From: Pleurotus djamor
Taxonomy: Eukaryota; Basidiomycota; Agaricomycetes; Agaricales; Pleurotaceae
Direction: 5' to 3'
DNA length: 64,000 nt
Assembly: GCA_029747585.1 (NCBI GenBank)
Contig: JAPEVF010000038.1
Location: forward strand, 95,709-159,708
Shown here: positions 1 through 9,652 of the stretch, piece after piece
Numbering within the stretch: the stretch's first letter is position 1
Layout: each line of letters begins with the position of its first letter
Made by a program: the position numbers and the translations under genes
The notes under the pieces: generated by a model
What the model saw: the letters and a program-made list of their open reading frames with translations, nothing else
What the model was told of the DNA's origin: nothing
Database searches by the model: none

Positions 1-682
1 GATGGTTTAGCTCATATCGAAGGCTTACAAAAGGGCTTAAAATTGTTTCAGACGCTATTTCGTCCTGAAACGTTTTAACGAAAGCGGGTACATCCGCGAT
101 CAACACCTGGTGAAGGTCGTTGAACTGGAGATCGAGCTGTGTGCCAATGCCATCGTTGATATTTCCGACTTGAGCGAACGTGGATCGATATTCTTCAACC
201 AGAAGAGCGGCAATTGACGCAGACTTCAGCGAAGAAGAAGCTGTTGGCTATGAGTGACGCAGAAAAGGGAGGAAAATAGGAAATGAACCTAGAATAGGAA
301 CTAAGACAGCGAAATGAACCGACTTAGGAGTGTGGACGAAGCTATCGTGAGCCATGGCTCTAAACGGGGTGTATTTCAAAGAAATGCCGTTGGTAGCATA
401 AGTCATTGGTTTCTGAGGTACTCGGGGGATGCCCTTGAATAGATTGGGATCACACAGCTCCCCAAGGCGTTCCAGAGGAAAAGGCGGCGAGAATTCCCAA
501 AATCGAACCAAGTGAGGAAGAGCCGCTTGTGCCTCGGTTACGCTCGCTATGAAAGTTGAGACCATGTCCTCCCAATAACAATCAGAACTGAGAGTGGACG
601 ATAATGGCGGTTGGACGAGGCAATCTCCATCTGGGGTGTATAGGACGGGGGTCCACGTAACCTCAAAATCGTTCGAGGACAT
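1..682 (-). CDS. Modular kinase family, copy A (5' part, runs off left edge)
   Basis: This is the first two exons of a gene whose fuller relatives are copies B and C. Exon 1 is 682-289, starting at MSSNDFEVTW. Exon 2 is 240-29, and a GTAAGC donor at 28 leads out of the window. The start matches the MSSD start of the other copies. The visible protein holds the N-terminal module, with a conserved RFWEFSPPFPLERLGEL stretch near residues 48-64, and the helical segment ending ASETILSPF. The kinase domain expected from the other copies lies beyond the edge, so its integrity is unknown. An in-frame stretch continues upstream to 910, but the paralogues give no support for a longer start. The function is inferred only from copy B. 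The F-box gene lies upstream on the same strand. Confidence 0.7.
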
Positions 683-976
683 GACGGTGGTGGAAGAAAT
701 ATAGGGGCACGAGGAAAAGCAGGCTGGTCGTGCGCACTCACTACGCGTATGACTGTTGTGTCTGAAGAACGGGACCTTGGGCTGAGCATAGGTGTCCACC
801 AAGCCTAGATGCTCAGAGGTGGCTTCAGTCACAGAGCTTTGACAAGTAAGTATTGGTGGCAATGGTCGTAAGCCTGCTGCGCGCCCCAAGGTAAGCCTTG
901 GTAGATTCACAGATAAACGGGAGCATTCCCGTTCCCTACAGCACTTTCAACCAAAATTTTACATCGCACAAGATCA

Positions 977-2569
977 TCACTCAGAATCCTCCTCCGCGAA
1001 ATATTGCGGCCTGCCGCCCCATGCTTCAAGGAGAAGCAAAACTGCTCGCCATTCTTCACTCTTTGCAGCAGAGAGGAAACACCTTTTCGGTATGATCCCA
1101 CTGATGTATTCTGCAACTGCTTCTATTGAAGAAGGAGACAGCGATGAGTAACCCAAGTCGAGATTTGTCACGTTGTGCAATGAAATGTCTTCGTCGTCAG
1201 AGGGAAGTTGGTCAGATGAAGTGTCGACGTATAGACCAAGGTGTTGAAGTGACTGGCAGGCAGAGGAGCGCGCTAGCGTCGATAGGCATGATAGATGGAG
1301 ACTTGGCTCATGATCGTCGGTATGAGATGGGGACGGATTCAATTTGAGGGTGGTCAGGGAAGGAAGGGATTCGACGATCGAGATGATGTCCTCGACGTTG
1401 ATATCAAACGGGAATGCGAAAGAGAGGTCCAGGGACTCGAGCTCTTGACAAACGAAAAGCGGTTTCAAGTCAGTGAGCTGTATGGTGGAAAGATCGGTGG
1501 GAGGGTAAAGGAGGCCACCGGCTTCAAGGCTGAGCTCCTCCAGATTTGACGACATATTTTCTGACACATAATCGATGGTGCGCGTAAAGGTGGCCTTCGA
1601 CTCGGGTTCGGGGGAAAGGATCGAGAGATGGGCCATGGACCTGGAGGACGAACACCTTTGAAACCACGACAAGATGCGGTCAAGGTTTGTGACGATAGAC
1701 AGTTGGTTAAGAGACGGGAAATCGCTGGATTCAAGTAGATCTGAAGGTGACGAAAGGATAGCACCTTCATCAACGAGATCCCACATTTCGATGGTGGTTA
1801 TGATCGCCAAATCGGGGAGGGAAGCAAGGGCCTTTGTAATGCGTGGGGTAAGCCACGAAGGAGGCAAAAGTACCTCCTTCAACTGCTTCATCTCGGCGAG
1901 AGTCGATGGTATGGTAGCTTGAAAATCGTTGGAGTCGTCAGGGTTAAACTGCGCACTGAGTATGATATTGATGTAGAGGTAAGAGATGCGAGGCATGGCT
2001 TGAGGGAGGCTTGAGATGAATGAGCTTAGCGTTGTCGTGACGTCTTCGATCTTGTCGGTGAGATGGAGCCCCCATTGTGTAACGGAAGGGGAAGCGAAGA
2101 GGTGGAGAATAGTGAGGTCGATGGGGCACTCCATCGCTCGGAGGTTAGGAAGCAAAGGTAGATCTTTGCGTCCAGCGCGTAGCTGCTCGAAGAATGAATC
2201 ATGGAATTTGGGGTACCCTGAGAAATACATGTCAAATTCCTTGACTCTCCAGGCATACGAGTCAAATCGCATCCAGTCATCTGGTCGCAGTGATCGAGAA
2301 AATCGCTACAAGGAAGTACAACGGTCAACAGTGTAAAACCTGAGGTAGAGAAAAAAAAACCTCACGAAAAGTCCGTCTTCACCAACCTCCAGAGGTGCGA
2401 GAAGTTGGAAAAGGGAGGGGGGATATTCCACCGACCTCCAGGCAAAGGTCAGATATTCATTTGACCATGTTTTGCTGACAAGCAAGCACGAGTCACTCCT
2501 TGAATGCCGCAGGATCTCTGAGACAAGTTCAGGGCTCGATACGACGCGTTGCATCGCGCCGTCGAGCAT
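977..2569 (-). CDS. F-box/leucine-rich-repeat-like protein
   Basis: Two exons, 2569-2366 and 2305-977, give about 510 residues. The intron runs from GTGAGG to TTGTAG, and the reading frame crosses it cleanly to give RFSRSLRPDDWMRFDSYAWR, the joint typical of Agaricomycete F-box proteins. An F-box-like stretch (SPELVSEILRHSR ... CLLVSKTW) occupies about residues 11-36. The rest is leucine-rich and repeats in an LRR-like way, for example LSLEAGGLLYPP and LESLDLSFAFPF. Family knowledge: such proteins are substrate receptors of SCF ubiquitin ligases. The substrate cannot be read from the sequence. No frame break was seen, so this appears to be the intact member; two shortened copies lie at 11.7 and 15.6 kb. 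Confidence 0.85.
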
Positions 2570-2750
2570 GGGGCCTAAGGACGTTGTTGTGGTTCAGATT
2601 GAAAGAAGACCTCGGAGCGCTTGTCGTGTAGAACACACGGCGGTCTTCAACCTTCTGTGCGGTTCCTCGGGGTGCGGTGCATTTTTCGGTTCGGCGAGGA
2701 ACAAGTTGAATTATTAGTACATACACAAGATAAATAGCAAAACAATAACC

Positions 2751-3338
2751 CTAATCTTCATCTATGACATCTAATTTGTCTGATTTACTGCCACCAGGAC
2801 CTGTTGTGCTCGCGGCCTTGGTAGGGAAAAGTTCAGTATGGATGACGAGGCGACGATCCATCAGTGACTCACATGTCTCAACTTGGCTAGATGGATCTTC
2901 AACGTTTCCGCATAGTTGTCGAACCCCAAGGTGGACATGGCAAGAAGAATGTCCTCCCCTGCAATTGTTTTCCGTTTCTCTAGCTGACATTTCTCGGCAG
3001 CCTCGCTTGTGATGAAGCTGATGAACTCGGAGACACACTCTTGGACGCATTCCTTGGCATCTTTGGCGATTTTGGCGGAGGGGGGAACGGAAGACTTCAT
3101 GATTCGTGAAACATTGGCGATCTTGTGAAAAAAAAAACATATGAAGGAACAATGACGGAGGAATGACGGGCTGGGAACGTACGGGCAGAAATCTATCCTG
3201 CTCGCGATATTCCCCCACTTCTTGGTCCGTTATGGGTGCCGTCTCTGGCATTTCATGGCCCTCTTCGACATTGCCAGCTTGGACTTGGGAGTCCTCTTGG
3301 GTCGCCGGAATGATAGGCTGAAGTTCCGAGGTCATCAC
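2751..3338 (-). CDS. HAP3: CCAAT-binding factor subunit HAP3 / NF-YB
   Basis: Three exons, 3338-3183, 3121-2873 and 2816-2751, give 156 residues. Splicing restores the invariant histone-fold start [14 protein letters not shown] and continues through [31 protein letters not shown] and [16 protein letters not shown], which is near-diagnostic for NF-YB. Known role: with HAP5/NF-YC and HAP2/NF-YA it forms the nuclear trimer that binds CCAAT boxes. The acidic N-terminal tail of about 45 residues and the 21-residue C-terminal tail are poorly conserved, as is usual. Two methionines sit at the start, so position 1 or 2 could be used. The gene is transcribed away from the metacaspase across a 325-bp shared promoter. 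Confidence 0.95.
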   Translation of the reverse strand: MMTSELQPIIPATQEDSQVQAGNVEEGHEMPETAPITDQEVGEYREQDRFLPVRSQPVIPPSLFLHMFFFSQDRQCFTNHEVFRSPLRQNRQRCQGMRPRVCLRVHQLHHKRGCREMSARETENNCRGGHSSCHVHLGVRQLCGNVEDPSSQVETCESLMDRRLVIHTELFPTKAASTTGPGGSKSDKLDVIDED

Positions 3339-3663
3339 CTTGCAGCTGAAAGCCTGACCGTCGCCGAAATAGTATTCAACGAGCGCTATGTCCGAATTGA
3401 TCCCGAAGTTCGAACCATTTCAGGTTGCCCGCCCGTTTGCCCTGTATCTCTGGTTCACCGTCGAACATGGTGTTTTGGAGGCGGACGGAGCGCAATCGCC
3501 ATGATTCAGCTCCTACTCAGCCTGGACCAATAACGCCTATGTAAGTTGCGACGTTCTTATTGCACATTCCATCGCATTGACGGATTGTGATTCTATGTTC
3601 TATGATCAAATGACAGGCCAATACCGTCAGTCGATAGCATCAGTCATTTATCCTCAATGATGG
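3339..3663. promoter_or_regulatory. Divergent HAP3/metacaspase promoter with two CCAAT boxes
   Basis: This is the 325 bp between the HAP3 start and the first in-frame ATG of the metacaspase. CCAAT pentamers lie on the plus strand at 3527-3531 and 3618-3622. No convincing TATA box was seen. HAP3 itself encodes a CCAAT-box binding subunit, so feedback on this promoter is possible, but that is inference. A weaker reading extends the metacaspase upstream: an ATG at 3467 opens a frame up to a GTAAGT at 3541. Confidence 0.5.
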
Positions 3664-6427
3664 ATGGATATCTTTAGCCAGCAAGCTCAGCCGTGGGGAT
3701 ACGCCGCTGCCTCACAGCCTGGGTATCCTGACCCATACGGTGGATACTCTTCGTCATATCCACCTACTTCCATGCCAGTCTTCGCAGGGCAGGGCCAACC
3801 AGCCGTTTCCTACATGTGAGTCTTCTTCATGGCTCCTTTCTGGCTCCTTGCTTCAAAAACTGACCGCGCTCGGCTCGTGTAGACCAGCTTCATCAAGGTG
3901 AGCCACGGACCGAATAACAAATCATGCCTGGCCCATACTAAACCACTCCTCACAGAACTGGGCAAACATACGCTCTACCAGGTGGAAATGCCGTATACCC
4001 GCAGAATGCTGTACAACCGCCGGTATACGTCGTTCAAACCTCGAAGAGACATTCTTCTTCTAGGCATGGTCACAGCTCCCATCACCGACATCGAAGTCGG
4101 GATCGCACACCTTCCCCTCCTCGTCCAGTCATAATACCTTATCCTACCTCTCAAGCACCTCCTCAGATAATTCCGCAAGTCTATCGTGTATCCGGACTAC
4201 AAATACCAGAAGGCGCTGCATACCAACAGATTTCTCCCACTCAATATCAATCACCCCAGTATCAGCCTTCACCTATTCAACAACTTGGCTCGTATTACCC
4301 TGGATCTCCTGAATACACCGGCTACCATCAACCCCATTCTGCTGGTTACGAGCGTTCGAGTTCCTCCTCTCGACACCACGGTCGTTCTTCTAGACATCAT
4401 CATGACTCCAGACACGAATACAGCCCACGACCAGACGATCGTGTGTCGCACACTTCAAACTACTATGGTACTGGGCAACGCCCCACCGCGGACTACCAAG
4501 ATCATTACCACCACTCGGAACCACCACGACCTATACACGAGTCTACAAACGGGGACCCAGGATACCAACAACAGCAACATCACTCACAATCATCGTCGGA
4601 TCGTCCTCAGCATGATAACTACCCCCAACCACAATCATCCCTCAATGGATACCCTCCCCGACCTGATCAAGGTTCCGTTATAGGTTCCATTCAGCACTCA
4701 CTGCAGCATCATCACTCGCAAAGTGGGAATCCATTACAAGATGCCTTCGCCCATGCACCCCCTCCTCTCGCCGGGAGCGATCCGTTGAATGAGCTCCAGC
4801 ACCTTGGTCAAGCGGTCATTGATGCGTTCAGATATTCTCGTTGTAACGGGCGCAAGAAAGCTGTTTGTGTGGGTCTTGCAAGGAATTGGAATGTTGCCTC
4901 TTCATTTAAACAACATTGTGCCCTTTTATCATAGGTCGGTATCAATTATCTCGGCCAGCGGAATGAATTACGCGGCTGTATCAATGACGCGCAACATGTT
5001 CGCGACTTTCTCATTGGTAAGCAATCCAACTCCCCTTCTAGAACACGATATAATGACAGCTTGTAGACCGACATGGCTTTAAGGACCGGGATATCCTAGT
5101 CTTGACCGACGATCGACATAACCCCAAGTATATCCCCACCCGAGAAAATATTCTGAGTGCCATGAAATGGCTTGTCCAGACGGCAAATTGCGACGATTCG
5201 CTTTTCTTCCACTGTAAATGGTTTCAATTACAGCGATTGTCGTCCCCTCAAATCTATAACCGTTTCAATAGATTCAGGCCATGGCGGTCGTACGCCTGAC
5301 GAACACGGGGATGAAGTAGACGGATACGATGAAGGTGGGTACGATGGCATTCAGCAAGTCCTATTCACTGACATAATTTCAGTCATTTATCCCGTTGACT
5401 ATGACAAGGCGGGCCATATTCTGGATGACGTACGCCGTTCAAATCATCTGATACAGAAAATATATCTAACGGCCCATTCAACAGACTATGCATGATATCA
5501 TGGTAAATTCCCTTCGGTCCATTACACGCCAGCTCACTGATCGTGTATAGATGAAAGGACTCCCTGAAGGCTGTCGTCTCACTGTAAGTACGCTAGTACC
5601 CACCTAGGTATTTTTGTGCGCATTCACAACCGAAATTTGGTTAGGCTTTGTTCGATGCAAGTGTCTTGCTCGCTTTCGGTTTTTGCCTTATGTTGACGCG
5701 TGAACGCAGTGTTGTCACTCTGGTACAATCTTAGGTATGCCCAGCGATTTCTCCAGCAATTCTCCGCTCAAAATTCATGAATAGATCTTCCATACACCGT
5801 GAGCAGCCCGCCAGATCCTGTCTACATCCTTCCTCACCATCCGCTAGTACTCTTCAGGGGGACTCAGCAGAAGCTTCGGGATCTCAAACAAAGCTCGTAG
5901 ACGGATGGCCTGTGTGGCAGACATCGTGAGTCTATCTGTCTATGTAGCATCGCTTCATCCGTTACGCGTCATCATCTTTACATAGCTTTCCATATCTGGC
6001 TGCGAGGATAAACAAACGAGTGCAGATACTTTTCAAGGCGGGGTTGCCATCGGGGCCACGAGTTGGGTGAGTAATTTCGTCCTCTAAGCCAGCGTGCTCT
6101 GTTGAGCTCTGTTGGTAGGCATTCATCAAAACACTGTGTATGCTATTTATCATTCGTCGGTTTCCATCATCTCCTGAAGATACCCTGTAGCTCGCCAACC
6201 CCAGCAATCTTATCAAGACCTTCTCAAAAACCTCTAGTATGACTAACTCGTTTTTCACCCCATCCCATTATTCATACTTTTATCTAAAGTGACATGCTTC
6301 ATGATAAGTATCACCAGACCCCACAAATGGGAAGCTCTCACTATATTGTAGGAGTCCTTCCTTGCTTGGTATTTACTGGATGCTCAGTGATTCTCATCAG
6401 GATCTTAACAAGGGTTTTGTGCTATGA
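3664..6427 (+). CDS. MCA1: Metacaspase (type I, glutamine/histidine-rich prodomain)
   Basis: Family C14 cysteine peptidase cleaving after Arg/Lys; fungal members act in stress response, proteostasis and cell death. Eighteen exons fit in phase: 3664-3815, 3883-3897, 3956-4868, 4935-5016, 5067-5213, 5272-5334, 5383-5429, 5485-5502, 5551-5583, 5645-5656, 5710-5734, 5785-5798, 5848-5925, 5986-6066, 6119-6137, 6191-6236, 6290-6347 and 6401-6427, giving 609 residues. Residues 1 to about 355 are a low-complexity Pro/Gln/His/Ser/Tyr prodomain. The caspase fold begins at KKAVCVGINYLG. The catalytic His is near 440 in HYSGHGG and the Cys near 496 in [29 protein letters not shown] and the C-terminal [13 protein letters not shown] all match the family. 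The intron just before the catalytic Cys (5657-5709) has a GC donor, GCAAGT. The exact start is uncertain. Confidence 0.9.
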
Positions 6428-6558
6428 AGCGTCGCTCAATCTACAGGCTGCTACTTATATACAGACTAGGCTAATTTCTAGCTACAGCTGTATGGATTTC
6501 ACCGTTCTGAACACGACGACTCTGCCGCTGAGTAAATCAGTACACACCTCCTATTTAT
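6428..6558. other. Metacaspase 3' flank
   Basis: Short AT-richer stretch after the metacaspase stop, presumably 3' UTR and terminator. No gene or repeat was recognised. Confidence 0.4.
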
Positions 6559-6696
6559 CTAGGAGTGGTGAGGTCTGTGTCACGATCACGTGACGTAGCG
6601 CGTCGAACTGAACAAGCGTGACTCAGGTTCCTCCTTGCGCCATCCTACTCAAAATACTGGGGAAGCATGGGTATCAAGGGCTTGACATCGCTTTTA
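6559..6696 (+). pseudogene. Duplicated FEN1 promoter and start codon (fragment)
   Basis: This stretch is plainly homologous to 9554-9682 in front of the intact FEN1. It shares CTAGGAGTGG, the GTGTCACGATC and GACGTAGCGCGTC blocks, the GCGCCATCC leader and the start [10 protein letters not shown]. Similarity stops about 30 bases after the ATG and the frame then ends. It is not a functional nuclease gene. The two copies flank modular kinase B, which suggests that they mark the edges of a duplicated segment. Confidence 0.85.
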
Positions 6697-6987
6697 TGGC
6701 ATTGTCTGTATGCTCAGCGGGAGTCAGACGCGCGTCGCACGTGGATCCTTATATGATCATGGCTTAAGAATGTTTATTCGTTATCGTTGCTACAGTTGAG
6801 ATCGTTTACATAGGCGGGTGGTCGCAATATTGCCGATTTCGAACGGCTGAGGCCTCAGCCGGTGACCAGACTCTGAACATGAGCTCGCCCTGAAGGCCAC
6901 CCCTCTACTACTTTTGAAGGGATTGAGAGGTTTCGAAGGTTTCATCGTCCGAGCTCTGAGAGCGCTTCATGTCGGCAAACAACTTGA
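6697..6987. other. Kinase B 3' region with decayed C-terminal coding
   Basis: Read on the minus strand, this stretch still resembles the C-terminal end of kinase copy C, including the GACATGAAGCG and TCGGACGATGAAACC blocks. In copy B it lies behind an earlier stop. It probably acts as 3' UTR now. Confidence 0.5.
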
Positions 6988-9486
6988 CTACGGGGGTTGC
7001 TTGACGTCTCTGGGTCGGAGAAGCCATTCAGATAGAGGAGGTCGCTGGTTGGGCGAGTCCAGCATGAGTTGCTTCGCAAACAACCTCAGGTCGGAGGGTT
7101 CAGTTTGTCGGCAATGATCATGAATGTGCAGGATGATAGCCCCACAAGCCCATCGGTCAGATTTAATCGGACTGTGACTTCGCTTCTCTTGAATTTCCGG
7201 GGCAACCCATCCCTCAGTGCCACAAGCGTCATTTATCTCCTCGTCTTCATCCTTGACTCGAAGGGCGAGATCAAAGTCAATGACTTTCAGATGAAAGCTA
7301 CCCGTCAAGAGGAGGTTAGCCGGCTTCAAGTCACAATGCGCAACCATGTGGTCATGTAGAAACGCCACAGCTCCGATGAGTTCCTGGGAGACTGAAGAGG
7401 TGTGTGGCGAGAGGTATCCAGGAGAATAGTGAAGGCACTGCGCAAGGCTGTACGGAAGCTTTGGGAATACCCCCCACAGTGTACCAGAGCGTCCACTGAA
7501 AGATGTTGACAGAGTGATAATGTTCTCGCATGACGGGGATAGGGAGTTCAAGAAATGGAGAATCTCGATTTCATTGGAATCCTTGGAGATTTTTTTTGCG
7601 ACGTATCTGATGTGTGGGAAAGCGGGACGGAAAACTGTGAACAAGTGATTTGGTAGCTAGAGCAGAAATGGGTGAGCATTTGAATGCTTAGAATGAAACC
7701 GAACAAGAGCATCGTACCGGGTCAATGGTTTGATAGACTATGCCATCCGGGGCTACAATGCGGGCAGGAACGATTTCAAAGCCGCGGAAACCAAGGTCGT
7801 CGGAAGCAATAGCCTCCTCAGTGGTTGGCCCCTGCCCACCTGAACGTCTTTCGCTTGGAGTACCGGCTGGAGGGCGAGCGCGCTTCAACATGGGCGGCTT
7901 CGAGGTAAAAGCCGGTAGGGATTCAGTTTTCAGTTTGAATTCTTGCAGCCGAGATGCTTGTTCTGTATCTTCTTCGGCCTCCTCTATTTTCTTTAGCAAA
8001 TTGTACAGTCGTAGAGTGAACGTTGCTCGATCGTTGAATTCGTTTAGAGAGCGATCTTCACGGGTGTAGAAAACCTGGGAGGATTTGGTGAGACGAGTGG
8101 GGAGGCAGTAGAAATCTCGAAAGCGTACTCGATCGCCTTGAGTAGGGGTTTGAAACAATGTCAGCCAATTTGTTGTACCTTCATTGCGTACGAAGACGCA
8201 GACAAGGATGAACGTCTTTTCCTGATTGAAAGGCTCTAGATGTTGGTTTACCAAACGAACAAGAGAAGCGCCTTGCAGCAACATGCGAATAAAATCGGGG
8301 GGCTCGGCTGGATTTTGGGTGGCCAGTCCCGAATTGATTTCCACAATGAAGTGGGGCAAGTTGGAATGTTGGAGGAGAAAGCCACTGCGAGGTTCATAGG
8401 AACAAAGTTCCTCAGAAGGTGGGAATGTGGATGAAGGAGCTTGAGCAACGATGAGACGAAAAGGCCATGGTTGGTTCCTGTGGAGATGTGAGTGAGATAT
8501 GCATGATCGATATGTGAGGACGCACCAGAGAGCGTTGACAGATGATGATGATATACTGGCAGCAAGGGCGTCGAAGAGCATGGAGTGGGCCAGGCGCGAC
8601 TTCAGGGGTTTTTTGTTAACTGTCCAAGCTTTCTGAAAGTCCCGTCGCAGATAGTTGATATGGTGGATTAGAGATTGTCGATGGTCTGAAGGATCTGAGA
8701 CTTGTGAAGGCGGGACGTTGATATCTTGTCCTGGAACTGGCTCTTGCACATGGATCGTATCACCGTTTATGACGGAGCTCAGCGTCTATACACTGGTAAG
8801 GGAGATGGTGTAGGTCATAGAAAAGGCTTACCAAAGGGCTTAAAAGAGTTTCTGACGCTATCTCGTCCCGAAACGCTTTGACGAAGGCGGGTACATTCGC
8901 AATATCTCGCACTTTCTGAATGTTGTTGTACTGGAGATCTAGCTGTGTGATACCACCGTTGATATTCAAAACTTGAACAAAAGTGGAACGATATTCTTCG
9001 ACCAGAGGCGCGCTGATTGGCGTACGTGGGAATCCGGGGGAAGCTGTTGGCTAATGAGCAACGAAGAAAAAGTTGGAAGATAGGGAATGAACCTGGGCGA
9101 GGAACAAAGACAGCGAAATGGATTGACTGAGGAGTGGGTACGAAGCTATCACGAGCCGTTATTCTGAACGGGGTGTATTTCAAAGAAATGCCGTTGGTAA
9201 CAAAAGTCACTGGCTCTTCAGGTGCTCGGGGGATGTCCTTGAATAGATCAGGAACGCTTAGCTCTCCAAGGCGTCCCAGAGGAAAAGGCGGCGTGAATTC
9301 CCAGAATCGAAGCGAGCGGGCAAGAACCCCTTGCGCCTCGGGTACGCTCGCTGTAAAGGTTGAGACCATATCTTCCCAATCGCAATCAGAACTGAGCGTA
9401 GCCGATGACCGGTGTTGGACGAGGACCCGGCCATCTGTCGCGCACAGGACGGGAATCCACGTAACTTTGCAAGTGTCCGACGACAT
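6988..9486 (-). CDS. Modular kinase family, copy B (Crinkler-like layout)
   Basis: Five exons in phase, 9486-9093, 9043-8832, 8785-8526, 8477-7718 and 7656-6988, give about 765 residues. The order is: N-terminal module of about 130 residues (WEFTPPFPLGRLGEL); helical segment ending ASETLLSPL; the joint INGDTIHVQEP; a middle domain from LRRDFQKAW; and a C-terminal protein kinase. The kinase keeps the beta-3 lysine (YVAKKIS), HCDLKPANLLL, IDFDLA in place of DFG, and WVAPE, so it may be active. Oomycete and fungal Crinkler proteins share the plan of a header, an HV-x-x-P-like joint and a variable kinase or nuclease tail. The resemblance here is architectural inference, not a domain hit. The stop falls roughly 50 residues earlier than in copy C. 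Nothing in the sequence identifies a substrate. Confidence 0.8.
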
Positions 9487-9652
9487 AATGTAGACAAAAG
9501 TTGATGGCGGTGGAAGAACTGGAGACTCACCACCAGTTGGTCGGCCACGTTGCCTAGGAGTGGATACGACGTGTCACGATCGCGTGACGTAGCGCGTCAA
9601 ACCGAGCAAGCGTGACTGCTTCTCCTTGACTCGCGCCATCCACTACTGAAAA
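9487..9652. promoter_or_regulatory. Divergent kinase B/FEN1 promoter with MCB-like sites
   Basis: The 166-bp spacer between two divergent starts holds CGCGT cores at 9581-9585 and 9593-9597. They read ACGCG on the other strand. ACGCG(T) is the MluI cell-cycle box bound by MBF at S-phase genes such as yeast RAD27, so G1/S control of FEN1 is plausible but inferred. Confidence 0.45.

Noticed and set aside
7740..8069. Plus-strand frame opposite kinase B
   Set aside because: Antisense of a conserved exon, with no homology of its own.
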